DNA of 64,000 bases from Plantago ovata (lineage: Eukaryota; Streptophyta; Magnoliopsida; Lamiales; Plantaginaceae): contig CM051455.1 of assembly GCA_028274465.1 (NCBI GenBank), forward strand, positions 70,228,985-70,292,984, given 5' to 3'. Each line of letters opens with the position of its first letter. The first letter of the stretch is position 1. The notes under the pieces were generated by a model. That model saw nothing but the letters and a program-made list of their open reading frames with translations. It did no database searches and had not been told where the DNA came from. Shown piece by piece: positions 28,476-40,799 of the stretch. A program made the position numbers and the translations under genes.

Positions 28476-29797
28476 ATGGCATCGAGAAGAACCAAGAGAT
28501 CAAGGGGGGAAGGGACCTCGAGTGCCCAACAAACGGCCACACCCGGCAAGTATCGCCAGTCGCGGAGGGCAAGGCAATTCGAAGCGAGTTTCCATGCCCA
28601 CAAGCACACGTACATTTCTGAGGAGGAGCATTCGCTTCACGGCTGGTGAGAGCGAGTTGGATGGTATCAGAGAGCTCAACAAGCTCATTACTGAGCGAGG
28701 GTGGAAATACTATGGCGAGGTCATGCCAAATTGGGACCAAGCAGTAGTGGAGGTCTTCTACATTGCCTTCACGGACTACAATGAACGGACCGGTGAGGTT
28801 CCCGTCCGCAGTGTTGGGGTCAAGTTTACTCCTTTGAGCATCACTAGCTTCATTATGCAATTGGATAGGCCACTGGCGCGGGATCCAAACCGCCCCTACA
28901 TCCAACAAGAGATTTGATCCCGCGGAGCTCTATGTCTACAATCGGGAGTCTGATCATTACCCCATGGAGATACTGAGTGGCATTACCATGGAAGATTTTT
29001 AATTGCCTGATGAACCACCCCGGATTTTGCGCCACAACGATCTCTCCTTCGAGGCAAGGATGATGTTGAAGTTCGTTCAAGCCAATCTGATTCCTAGCAC
29101 ACATGATTCCGAGGTTCAGTCCTATTACGGAGTCTTAGTCCATGCTCTCTTGCATGATTTGCCTCTCACTCCTGGCATCGTCATCTTCGAGGAATTCAAG
29201 CGCCGCCGTAATACAAACCGGAAGCTTGCCTTTGGTAACTTGATCACGGGCATTTGCAAGGAGGCCGGAGTTCCCGACCTCGTACTGGACAAGAAGCCAA
29301 AGAAATCCATCAACATTGATACGTACAATGAGATGTTCGGGACTTGGTGCATTAAGCAAGGAGAACTCATGCAACCAAGAGTTACGCGCCATGTGACACC
29401 TCCTCCACCTCCACCTACGGCCGGACAAGGAAGCTTCGACTTCTCGGAGTTCAACCAGATCTTGGTCGATCAGTTTGGGAACTTCCAAACCACCATGTTG
29501 GAGGCTCAGTTGACCCAGCTTACCGAGCAATTCCGGGGATTTGAGGAGCGCGAAGACAAGAGGTGGGAGGACTTCCATGTGATGGAGGGGCAGCGTTGGG
29601 ATGATTTCCAAGGGCGTGTAGATCAGCGTTGGGAAGTCGCTCGAGTAGAGGACACTAGGCGTTGGAGAGCCCACCAGGAAGAGATGATGAACCACCATGA
29701 TGCCCTAGCTCGCCGAATTCCGGGGTATCCTTTCTATGATCAGACCGGTGGTAGTGGGAGTGCCTTTCCTAACACCCCCTACGACCCCTTCTCCTAG
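28476..29797 (+). pseudogene. Gyp-2 extra ORF, putative plant transposon protein
   Basis: From ATG 28476 (MASRRTKRSRGEGTSS) a protein about 430 residues long is spread over three frames. Frame changes lie at about 28540-28630 and at about 28905, and a TAA stands at 29000-29002. The core (28630-29380) resembles the 'putative plant transposon protein' domain found in extra ORFs of Tat/Athila elements: FYIAFTDY, VGVKFTPLSI, FVQANLIPSTHDSEVQ and ALLHDLPL. A proline run (29398-29417) leads to a predicted coiled coil rich in Trp/Glu/Arg repeats (RWEDFH, RWDDFQ, RWEVAR; about 29545-29660). Function is unknown; the lesions suggest it is dead here. Confidence 0.75.
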
Positions 29798-30055
29798 AGA
29801 CACCAGTCGACAGAGGCCACATTTATCGGTAGTATTTTTATATTATCGTTATTTTGGCTTGTTTACTATTGTTGGTTGAAACTCTTTTCATTTCGATTTG
29901 GTTGTATGATGTTGTGACTTATGACTCTTGTACTCTTAGTTTGCTTTTGTAGTTGTGGCCTGTGTTCCTTTTGTCGTGATCCGTTTAGTCTAGTGTTTGC
30001 CTTGGTGCCTTAGGTGATTAAGATAGGAAAAAACATCGAAAACCTGGAAACAGAG

Positions 30056-30168
30056 CCAAGCGAAGCACTTGGACGGGCCAAGCGTTCCGCTTGAATCTTC
30101 AGTAAATCAAAAAGTTTACTGGAATTTCAAGCGGAGCGCCTGGAGCCTCCCAAGCGCTCCGCCTGGAC
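30056..30168. repeat. CCAAGCG-type palindromes downstream of the extra ORF
   Basis: Four imperfect copies: CCAAGCGAAGCACTTGG (30056), CCAAGCGTTCCGCTTG (30079), CAAGCGGAGCGCCTGG (30127) and CCAAGCGCTCCGCCTGG (30149). Confidence 0.75.
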
Positions 30169-30855
30169 CCTGTACCCAGATTTTCCTCGTTTTTTCCATT
30201 CTTCTCACCTTTGCGCACCCGTTTTCACTTGTTTCTTGAGTCTTTTCAGGTACTACTCTTTTATAGGAGTTGGACACGAACCTTTATATCAGGGAAGTGT
30301 ACTTTCAATCAAATTTTTCCTTTCTTGTCAACTTTTCTTTACTCGAGGACGAGCAAAAGTTTAGGTTTGGGGAGGGGGTATTGGATTTCAGTACTATATG
30401 CTTGTGTGGTTCGTACATGCCTGATTTTACTCAAGTTCATGTGATTTGTCGTGTTTTTTCAAATTTTTGCATGCATATCATCCCTAGATTAGTTGTTGCA
30501 CGTTGTTGTGTGTGGAGTTTATTGCCAAGTCTTTTGAACTTTTTTATTGAGTAGACTAAGTGTTTATGACCATTGATCATATGTTGCATCACTTTGCAAG
30601 TAGTTTGAGGCTTGTCTCGCTTGGTTTGTCACATTCGCATGTGCACTAGTTAAACTTAGTAGTCTCGACATCACCTTGAGTGGTGTTTCTTCTGCTGCGA
30701 TTCACGATGGCCTTATGAAATGATGCACGTTTGAGTCTATGGTTGTAACCCGTGTAATTATGTACGTAAGAGGCGAAAAGTTCTTCACCTCGATTAGAGA
30801 TTGCCTAATGCCTAGGAAGGAGGTAGTGTGAGGTGTGTGATTCCTTGTATTAAAC

Positions 30856-31074
30856 TTATTCTATCGAATAGGTTTGGGGAGGGGGTTACGTTGTTATACT
30901 TGTCTTTCGTCTTGAGTCGTTGTAGATTTTTCTTAGCTTTATTTTTCTTTTGTTTTGTGTCCCAACCTATTCTCTCGAATAGGTCTGGGGAGGTGTCTTT
31001 GTAAAAAGTTTTTCCCTTTTTCTTTTTCGTCTTTGTGCTCAAACCTATTCTCTCGAATAGGTTTGGGAAGGTTT
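30856..31074 (+). repeat. Three hairpin plus polypurine units
   Basis: At 30856-30886, 30965-30995 and 31043-31074 an inverted repeat CCTATTC-TCTC-GAATAGG (the first less perfect) is followed at once by TTTGGGGAGG-like purines. The spacing is about 109 and 78 bp. A related purine string without hairpin is at 30360-30380 and the functional one at 31783-31803. Confidence 0.75.
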
Positions 31075-31777
31075 TGACACGTAGTACTGCTGCTTTCCTA
31101 GCTATAAAAGAAAAAGAAAAAAAAAGAAAAAAAAAGAGAAAAGAAAAAGAGAAAATAAAAAAAAAAAAGAAAATAAAGAATAAGACCCAAAAGCAAAAGA
31201 AGGGTCGTTGCAAGCCAAAAGCAGTCTCGTAGTGTCAAGTGTCATGTAAATATTTTGTCCTTGTGAAGTTATCGAGTTGTAAATTCTATCTTTCGTTTTG
31301 TGTCGCCTTTGTCCAAGGCCTGTTCTTGACCACCCTCGTCTTGCTATTCAAGAAGTGGTTGAAAGAGGTTCGTTCTTTGAGAGTCTAGGTAGAATAGGGG
31401 AGTGTCTTCTCTTTCTAGGGAACCCTCCTTCGTTTGATGAGAGCCAGTATTGGTTCGCCCTCTCTTGAGGAAAAGTCTCGCTTGGTGAACAGTAGTAAGC
31501 CCTCGGTTTCATAGGCACGGGGCAATTGTAGTATGATAACATGCATCATTGTGTCGTCACTGACCAGGTCCAGGTAGAAGATGTTACGAGAGACTCCTTC
31601 GTTTAACAAAGTGCACATATGAATGTGTATATTTGCAATCGAGGCATTCTTCAACCTACTTGCATGTCATGCACATATGGTTTTGTTCATAAGCATTTGG
31701 TAGATTCAATAGATTAGTTCACTTTACTTGGCATGAGACTCCTTTTGTGTTGCATTTAGGATAGTTTGTTGCTTGAG

Positions 31778-31805
31778 GACAAGCAAAGGTTTGGTTTGGG
31801 GAGTT
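31778..31805 (+). promoter_or_regulatory. Gyp-2 polypurine tract
   Basis: GAGGACAAGCAAAGG then TTTGGGGAGTT directly precedes TGATGAAC at 31806, the start of the 3' LTR. Confidence 0.8.
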
Positions 31806-33192
31806 TGATGAACGTATTTTTGACGCGTTCATCTTATCTTTTTTACCTTCTTTTGCTATCTTTTAGCCTTGTTTTTTGGTTAGTTTTGTAGGATAGTGTC
31901 ACGTTTATTGTTTTCTGCATTTTCAGGCACTTAGGAACGAAATGGCGTTTTTGGAGCTAAAAACGAGCTTTTTTGATAGAAAATGGCCCCGTTGAAGTTT
32001 CTTGATCTCCACGGCTTGTTCGTGAGTGCTTGAGCATCAATAAGCATTGAGATGGATGAGTCCAAGGCACCCGAGGGTCGTACGAGGGCAAAAAGATTGA
32101 GTTGGAAGACAAAAATCTGCCCAGGAGCCAAGCTAAGCGCCTGGAATAGTGAAGCGCTCCGCTTCATTTTCCAGAAGTTTGGCACAGCAGCCAAGCGAAG
32201 CGCTTGGAGGGCCCAAGCGCTCCGCTTGGCCTCTCCAAGCGGTCTGCTTGGCAGCGGTTACGTTTTCGAATTTTCCTTCTTAAATCTGATTTTCAGTTAC
32301 TTTTTGGATACTTTTGAACATTGGCTTCATTTTGGCAGAGCTCCTAAGCCCCAAAACTCAGAGAAGACTCAGATTACATTGTATTTTAGATTGGATTAAA
32401 GGTTTTGGCATAGGATTGCATCCATTGTTTCATCTACGGAGAGGTTTTCATCAATACCCACCGATTAGTGACAGCTTGGTGGTAACATTGTATCATTATC
32501 TCTTGTCTAGTAGTTTGATTTGATGTATTCTATTTACAATTCATATGATTTGATGTCTATGTTGATGAATATGAGTAGCTAAATCCTTTGTGTTGGTGGT
32601 AGAATGTAGAATATGCATGCTATGGGTTATGTTTATGCTTACATGAGATTGTGATTCAATCTTGTTGCAAAAATCCTTCATATGATTCTTAGTTGCCTAT
32701 AAAATATATTCGAATTGAGTATAGTGACAAACTCTTGGTCAATGAAAGCTATAGGATTGTATGTTAGAGATTTGCAGCATGCTAAATAAATGGTGTTAGT
32801 GACAAGCACCTCTAAAGTATTGATAGTGGTCTTTTATGATGTGTGTCTTGAAAGTTACCTAGACGAGTTGTTTAGCAGACTTGATCGAAGATTTTACGCA
32901 CTGAACTTGTCAGCATATTCGTAACCCATGCATGTGTATTTGATTTCTACCACCAACCGTTTTCCAAACTTGATTACAACAATCTGATTTCTCGTTGCTT
33001 TGTTCTAAGAAAACAATTCTATAAACACTTGAACACGTTGTCTGAAATAACTAGCAAAAACCACAAACAAAGCCACGTTAGGTCCCGAGAGAACGACACT
33101 CGGGGACAACTTGCCATTGCACTCTAGTTTGTGTAGTGATAAGTGTTCTTTGGCTATTAAACAAATTTAATTGGTGAAAAACGACATCATCA
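31806..33192 (+). mobile_element. Gyp-2 3' LTR
   Basis: 1387 bp, ending CGACATCATCA and followed by the CATTG duplication. Its palindrome cluster (32150-32255) has one more copy than that of the 5' LTR. Confidence 0.92.
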
Positions 33193-33197
33193 CATTG

Positions 33198-34105
33198 GAC
33201 CAGGAAGAGGGACCAGCAGGCGGCATAAAGGAGCCAGGAGGCTTGTAAGAACCGCGCCCCGCACCACGGCCATATGATTGGCCAGAGGAGTTACCATTAT
33301 TCCGAGATTGACGAGGCTTTGAAGGGTTGCGAAACTTCTGCTGCTTCCCACGTCCATGAGCAGGGGGATTGGGAGCTGGATCGCGGTCAGCGACGACAAG
33401 AGCATCGTCAAGATTGGCAACCTCCTTCATGCTGGTTTCTTCAAGGGTGAGCATAGAACGGACCTCATAAAATGGTGGTAGAACCTTCTTGTGGCGGATG
33501 ACATAGGCCACACCGTTATAAGCAGGAGGGAGGTCAGCAAGCATGCGAAGAACCAATCGGTTGTTGGGAACCGGGGCACCAACTTGCGTAAGCTGGTCCG
33601 AAAGAGACTTTAGGCGCTGGCAATAGAGGGAAACGTTGGCAAAATCTTTGAGGATGGTGTTGTTAAACTCGTGCTCAAGAAGCACGGCACGCGAGTTCTC
33701 GTTTTCTTGAAAGAAGTCACGAATACGAGTCCACAAGTAGAGATCAGATATATCCGGTTCAAGAACCGTGTGCAACAGATCGGTGGAAATCGTGGAATAC
33801 ATCCATTGCACGACAGCGGCATCAAGAGTATCCCAGAGCTCTTGTTCTATGACCGAACGGGAAGGGGTAGGCAGAGCTGGCTCAAACGTAACCGGCTCAG
33901 ATTTCGGAGGGGTGATATGGTGGACGACCTTGTGAGAGCGGCAGTGCACCTTGAACAATTCAGCCCACGTGGCATAGTGAACCGTCTCGGTTTCGAGGAT
34001 TATAGGGACATGGGTTTTTATATTAGCAACGGCTAGGGCAGGATGAAAGGAGGAGGTGGTGGTCGATTCTTTGTCAGAGGTGGAGGAGGTAGCGGCGCTA
34101 GTCAT
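33198..34105 (-). pseudogene. Copia-A Gag
   Basis: Begins at ATG 34105 (MTSAATSS) and is open for about 302 residues until Gyp-2 interrupts it. It carries the copia gag fold (UBN2 type): YATWAELFKVHC, WTRIRDFFQENENSRA and LSDQLTQVGAPVPNNRLVLRMLADLP. A basic, Gly/Arg/Asn-rich tail follows (GRGKQQKFRNPSKPRQSRNN) without a clear CCHC knuckle, as in Ale/Retrofit-like elements. It is intact in itself, but the Gyp-2 insertion and later damage kill the polyprotein. Confidence 0.88.
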
Positions 34106-34719
<614 letters not shown>

Positions 34720-34758
34720 TGTAAGAATGTGAATCGATGCCTTCTCATTAATCACCAA

Positions 34759-34835
<77 letters not shown>

Positions 34836-34971
34836 ACGAAATCCACTATTCTAGGCTATATTCTAGGACAGATATACATTCCTATCTCTACATTGTCGGT
34901 GTTGACCAAGGAGTTAACTTGTTCTGGTTTAACTCCTATGTGCTGTCTGGTTCAACTCCTATGTTCTAACA
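34720..34971 (-). mobile_element. Copia-A 5' LTR (252 bp)
   Basis: Short LTR with TGTAAG...CTAACA ends next to the primer site. It contains a second (AT)n run (34762-34833) and a duplicated motif TTAACTCCTATG / TTCAACTCCTATG. The partner 3' LTR is not in the window. Confidence 0.8.
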
Positions 34972-35235
34972 CGGAGTAATAATTACAGAATTTATGAGCC
35001 ACGCTTTACTCCTTCCACTAATCACCTTCGCTAGTAATTACAGAATTTACGAGGCATAAAACCATGGCAGATTAGAGCCGCAGAGAGTAGTGAACCAAAA
35101 TATGAGCAGCAATAGTTTTGATCAAGCGAAGTGGTCTGCTGCAGCAACAATAACGCCAATAAGTAGCAGAAAAATCAGATAAAAAACCTTAAAATTTAAT
35201 CTATTTCGCTGACTGGTTTAAGTGATTTAACATGA
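34972..35235. other. Unassigned sequence between Copia-A and Copia-C
   Basis: Contains a direct repeat of AATTACAGAATTTA at 34981 and 35036. It is continuous with 40800 onwards once Copia-C is removed. No gene recognised. Confidence 0.6.
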
Positions 35236-35617
35236 TGTAGAAATCAACAATTCGAGCTTCACAAAAATACTAAATTGAATTCTTATTCAATGAAAAAGAA
35301 ATAGTACAAGATACATTGGACTAATTCTTGAGAGAGAAAGAAATAGAACAAAGAAAGAGAAGAAAAAGTAATCTGGAGACTACTCTATAGCCTATTTAAA
35401 CAAATTTACTTGAGGGGTAAATTTGTCCTTTCACTACCTAACGGTACTATTACAAATAAAACCTAAGTACAAGTTTCTAAGCTTTGGGTGCAAGTAATAA
35501 AAGCAATCTTTCATAAATTGCAAAGAGACCCTCAGATTTGATGAGAGATGATGAAGAACAATAACTGAAATATGTCAAAGTGTTGAGACTTGTATGTTCT
35601 TCATGTTGATCTTTACA
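35236..35617 (-). mobile_element. Copia-C 3' LTR
   Basis: 382 bp, left end of the element. It has GAATTCTTATTCAATG where the other LTR has GAACTTATTCAATG. Confidence 0.92.
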
Positions 35618-36011
35618 CCCCCCTCAATTGAGACATGGATGTTCTTCATGTTGAGATTGCCTTTGAACTTCTTGAACAGCACCCCAGCAAGTGGTTTTGT
35701 TAATATATCTGCAGTCTGATAATCATTCTTAATGTGAAACAATTTATCACATTAGATTTGATCTTATCTCTGATGAGGTGACAGTCAAGTTCTATATGTT
35801 TTGTCCTTTGATGTTGGACAGGATTATGTGCTAAATAATATGCAGACATACTATCAGTATAAAGAAGTGCAGGTTGTGAATGTGGTACTTTAAAATCATG
35901 GAGGATATAAAGGAGCCATTGTAGCTCACAAGTTGTGGTAGCTGCAGATTTGTATTCTGCTTCTGCACTGCTTTTACTGACTACCTGTTGCTTCTTGGAC
36001 TTCCATGAAAC

Positions 36012-39000
36012 TCATGAATCACCAAGGAACACTGCATAACCTGTTATACTTCTTCTTGTATCCTTGCAGCCAGCCCAATCTGAATTTGAAAATGCTTTCA
36101 AGTGCAATTCTGATTTGGAACTAAAAAATACTCCCAATCCAGGTTCAGCTTTAATATATCTTAACACTCTATGTGCAAGTTCAATGTGTGTTGTGCTTGG
36201 ATTTGACATAAATTGGCTAAGAAGTTGGACAGCAAATGAAATATCAGGCCTTGTAATGGTGAGATAAAGCAATTTACCAACCAAGCTTCTGTAATCAATG
36301 GCATTTGGTAATGTTTCACCATCATCTTTGCCAAGCCTTTGTTTAGAATCCATTGGAGTTGGTGCAGGTTTGCAATCGAAAAAACCTGTTTCACTAAGCA
36401 AGTCTAGAGTATATTTTCTTTGGCAAAGAACTATACCTTCTGTAGATCTTGCAACTTCTAATCCAAAAATATACTTGAGATCTCCCAGATCCTTAATAGT
36501 GAATTCTGTATGCAAATGTTGTTTTACTACATTGATCTCTTCAAGAGAATTCCCTGCAAGAATTACATCATCCACATACACTAACAAGATTGTAATAGTG
36601 TTAGCAGTAACTTTAGTAAACAATGAAATATCAGTTTGTGACTGAGTGTAACCATAATCAATTAGTGAAGTGTGAGCTTGTTAAACCACTGTCGTGAAGC
36701 CTGTTTTAGACCATATAAGCTCTTTACTAATTTACAAACTCTATTATCATTTGCAGAACAATAACCCAACGGTGGTTTCATATAAAATTCTTCATCTAAG
36801 TCACCATGTAAGAAATCATTATTAACGTCTAACTGTTGTAAATGCCAGTTTCTAACAGTAGCAACAACAAGTAAGAGTTTAACGGTTGTAAGCTTAATGA
36901 TAGGAGAGAAGGTGTCAAAATAGTCTATACCTTCCTGTTGTGTATACCCTTGTGCAACTAACCTTGCCTTATATCTCTCAAGGGTGCCATCTGCTTTGAA
37001 CTTAGCCTTGTATACCCATTTTGAGACTATGCAACGTTTGCCTTCAGGTAACTCAGTAAGTATCAAAGTGTTGTTCTTTTCAAGAGCTTGTATCTCAACA
37101 GCCATGGCATCTTGCCATTCCTTGTATTTGTTGGCCTCCTTGTAGTTTTTAGGTTCTAGTACACAAGTAATAGCTGCAACAAAACACTTATGTTCTTCTG
37201 ACAATTGGTCAGTAGAAACAAATTGACATATAGGATAAGGAGAGCCATTAATAGTAACAGCTGCATTGGCATGTTTTAAAGAACTAGGTAAATTGACTTC
37301 ATAAACTTGTAGGTGAGAAGGATTCTTTCTAGTTCTTACTGGCCTTGTATTGTTGTCATTTTGATATGCAGAAGAAACAATGTTAAGTGGTGGAGAACTT
37401 GAATTTTCATGCGACTCTGAACTGGAAACATGAACATCATTTGCAGAGAACTGAATATTATTAGCAAGTGCATTATCAGCTTCAGTAATAATAGGTGACT
37501 GTACATGAGTGTTTACAATGTCATTCATTTCAGACATCTCTTGTGTATCAAGAAAATTATCTGGAAACACCATATGATCATAAGCAAAATAATTTTCATA
37601 TTGATCATCAGAAATTTCTTTCTCATCAGAGAAAATAATGTCTTGTGTATCCATGAAATCATTGTCCCTGAAAGGAAAAATGTCTTCATAAAAAAAGACA
37701 TGTCTAGATACTGATACCTGTTTTGTTTCAATATCCAAAACCATGTACCCTACTCCAATAGGATAACCAATAAAGAAACATTTATGTGCTCTTTTCTCAA
37801 ATTTGTGTCTCCCTACAGAGTTAGTAGAAACAAAAGATAGAGAACCAAAAACTTTAAAATGATCATAAGTGGGTGGTTTCTTGTACAACATCTCATAAGG
37901 TGTCTTATTGTTAAGAACAATTGTGGGTAATCTATTAAGAATATGGGCTGCAGTAAGAATACAATCAGACCAATACTCAATGGGAATGTGAGATTGAAAT
38001 AGAAGAGCTCTAGCAATCTGGAGAAGAGATTGGTGCTTTCTTTCAACTCTACCATTTTGCTCAGGTGTATAAGCACAACTTGTCTGATGTACTATACCAT
38101 TTGCTGCATAAAAGTCAGTCATAGCAAACTCCAAACCATTGTCAGACCTTATACACTTTATTTTTAACACGAACCTGAGTAACGACCATTTTACAAAAAT
38201 TTGCAATCAAGTTTCTTGTTTCACCTTTGTTTCTCATCATAAAAATCCATGTACATCTGGAATGATCATCAAGAATGGTCAAGAAATATTTGAAGCCATT
38301 ATGAGAAGTATGTGAAAATGGACCCCAAATATCCATGTGTACAAGATCAAAAATAGAGGCAGCATGAGAATCAGAAACATGAAATTGCAATTTCTTTTGT
38401 TTGCTAAAATGGCAAACATCACAAGCAATGTTCTCAGTACATTTAGAAAAATTCAAATCATGAACAGTAGTAAGTTTGGCATAGGGTACATGACCTAGTC
38501 TAGCATGCCAGAGCTGGTGATGTTCAGTTTTACTACTAACAATATTGACAGAAGAAACAGGTACATTTACAGAGAAAATTTCATGATTTTTCAGTTCTTG
38601 ATCAGAAACAATTTTCAGTCTGTATAGTCCATTAATAAGATCAGCACATCCAAGAGTTTGGAGTGTTTGAGCATCCTGCAACACACAGGCAGAAGAAGCA
38701 AAATTTACCTTAATTGTCCCATTCCTAGTGAGATGAGACACTGACAGTAAATTGAAGCTAAAACATGGAACATATAACACATCTTCAAGCACAAGTTTCT
38801 CAGATAATCTCACAGTACCTTTTAAAGGCTTTGCACAATAGTACCATTTGGTAATTGAATATCAACACATGCATTTTCAGGTTCGTCATCATACATACTT
38901 TTATCACAAATCATATGGTCACTTGCACCAGTATCTACTACCCAATGTATATTATGAATAGAAGAGACTGAGAGAGCAAAGGTACCTGCATAAGGATCAG

Positions 39001-40158
39001 ATGATCCTGGCTGTGCTGATAAATATTTCTGAGAACTGGTTGAAACAGCAATAGCAGCATGATGAGAACCTCCTTTCTTCTGCTGTCTAGCAAATTGTAA
39101 AAACTTGTTGTAGAGTTCAGGTGTGATAAGCTCTTCATCAACATTATTATCATCTCCATCAGTTCCTTCATTTGCTTCTAGGGCGGAAACAGCATTAGCA
39201 CTAGCTTTTCCTTTATAACCAGTTGAGTATCCAGCACCAGCATTAGATGAGTTCCTTTTCACTCCTTTCGGTCCCATTCTTTTCGTAGAACCTCTCAAGA
39301 GTATGTCCATTCATCTTACAGAAAATGCAATAGAGAGGTTTCTTATCATTCTTGTAGTACTTGGCAATAGCAGCATTTGCACCATTTGAAACACCATGAT
39401 CAGGCTGCCCATTTGCCAAAGTCATCATAGCCATAGAATCTAACATATCAGCTTGTGGAGAATGTAACATCCTTTGACTCTCCTCTTGCAACACCAAATT
39501 GTACACAATTGAGAGAGAAGCATCTGCATATGAAATCATGATTTGACTCCTCAAAGTATGATAGGTATCATTCAAGCCTACCAAAAATTTCAATAGAGCA
39601 TCCTTCTGCTGCAACTTAGTGACCTTAGATGACACATTACAGGTACACTTTCCACAAGAACATTTAGGAACCGACCTGTAATTAACATATTCTTCCCACA
39701 GTTTTGAATCCATTGTAGTACACAGAAACCGACTTGTTTCCCTGTGTATACTTGTTCAAGGCCTTCTCTATCTGCAACACCCTTGTTCCATCTGTCTACG
39801 TGTACCTAGCCTTCAAGTCATCCCACACCTCTTTTGCAGTTTCTAAATACATCAAAGAACTCCTAATTTCCTTCGAAACACCATTCATTAACCAAGACAA
39901 AACCAAACAATTGGCACGCTCCCAAGCAGTCTTATCAATCTGATCAACATCTTCTTCGGGCTTCTTCAAAGTACCATTAATAAACCCAACCTTGTTTTTT
40001 ATTATCAACTAATTCTTGAAGTTAAAACTTCACCCAGTATAATCAACACCATCGAACAAATCATTGACAATTCTAGTGCCTACTCCATCACCAGGATGAA
40101 TAAAAAACGGAGAAGCAGAGTCCTCAGTAGGATTCACACGGACAGAAGTATTCACCAT
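36012..40158 (-). pseudogene. Copia-C gag-pol
   Basis: Gag-pol read leftwards from ATG 40158 (MVNTSVRVNP). Stops and a likely small deletion lie near 40030-40010. Next come gag (40008-39720), a knuckle-like CIFCKMNGHTLERF with its last Cys changed to Tyr (about 39330), protease VVDTGASDHM (38940), and pre-integrase LWHARLGHVPYAKL with integrase MDIWGPF and LDDHSRCTWIF (38500-38250). The integrase end with [18 protein letters not shown] and the RT with [20 protein letters not shown] run to 36662. The RT motif YVDDVILAGNS and RNase H (SNSDWAGCKDTRRSITGYA) end at 36012. At least five frame breaks are visible, among them near 39715, 39300, 38815, 38170 and 36650. The expected downstream RNase H end (SSAEAEY-like, 35950) lies in another frame. 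Confidence 0.9.
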
Positions 40159-40415
40159 GATTTAGGGTTTGTGGAAAGGGGGAAAATCAAAATTCCAAGT
40201 AGGAACAGAATATGAAGCAAAACAGAACTTGACAAAGTTCAACAACAAGAAGAAGGAACGACAAGTTGATTATCAACAACAGAACAATCAGAACAAGTTC
40301 AACAAGCAAGATACTTGTTTAACAAGAACAGAGACAACTCACAGCGAGTATAGCAAGCGGAAGTAACGGGATCGAACTTTTACTTGAATCTGCACGACTC
40401 AAGACGAAGATACCA

Positions 40416-40794
40416 TGTAGAAATCAACAATTCGAGCTTCACAAAAATACTAAATTGAACTTATTCAATGAAGAAGAAATAGTACAAGATACATTGGACT
40501 AATTCTTGAGAGAGAAAGAAACAGAATAAAGAAAGAGAAGAAAAAGTAATATGGATACTACTCTATAGCCTATTTAAACAAATTTACTTGAGGGGTAAAT
40601 TTGTCCTTTCACTACCTAACGGTACTATTACAAATAAAACCTAAGTACAAGTTTCTAAGCTTTGGGTGCAAGTAATAAAAGCAATATTTCATAAATTGCA
40701 AAGAGACCCTCAGATTTCATGAAAGATGATGAAGAACAATAACTGAAATATGTCAAGTGTTGAGACTTGTATGTTCTTCATGTTGATCTTTACA
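40416..40794 (-). mobile_element. Copia-C 5' LTR
   Basis: 379 bp, followed on the minus strand by TGGTATCTTCGTC as primer site. Confidence 0.92.
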
Positions 40795-40799
40795 CATGA

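Larger units (their letters stand above)
29798..31805 (+). other. Gyp-2 3' non-coding region
   Basis: No gene is visible. It holds a palindrome cluster (30056-30168), a first polypurine-tract-like repeat (30345-30385), three hairpin plus purine units (30856-31074), an A-rich run (31105-31205) and the true polypurine tract before the 3' LTR. Confidence 0.75.
23645..33192 (+). mobile_element. Gyp-2, non-autonomous Ty3/gypsy element (Tat/Athila-like)
   Basis: A full 9548-bp element with TG...CA LTRs (23645-25025 and 31806-33192), tRNA-Asp-like primer site, gag, protease, an extra downstream ORF and a polypurine tract. It is flanked by CATTG at 23640-23644 and 33193-33197. Reverse transcriptase, RNase H and integrase are absent. 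The protease frame is followed at once by the end-of-pol type sequence, so the enzymes were probably lost by an internal deletion and must come from a partner. Confidence 0.92.
35236..40794 (-). mobile_element. Copia-C, complete but decayed Ty1/copia element
   Basis: 5559 bp with 382- and 379-bp LTRs (35236-35617 and 40416-40794), TGTAGA...TTTACA ends and a CATGA duplication at 35231-35235 and 40795-40799. The minus-strand polypurine tract TTGAGGGGGG abuts the left LTR and the primer site TGGTATCTTCG abuts the right LTR. The LTRs differ by roughly ten small changes on reading through them. Confidence 0.95.

Noticed and set aside
31035..31232. Lys/Glu-rich small protein in Gyp-2
   Set aside because: Translation of an A-rich low-complexity run.
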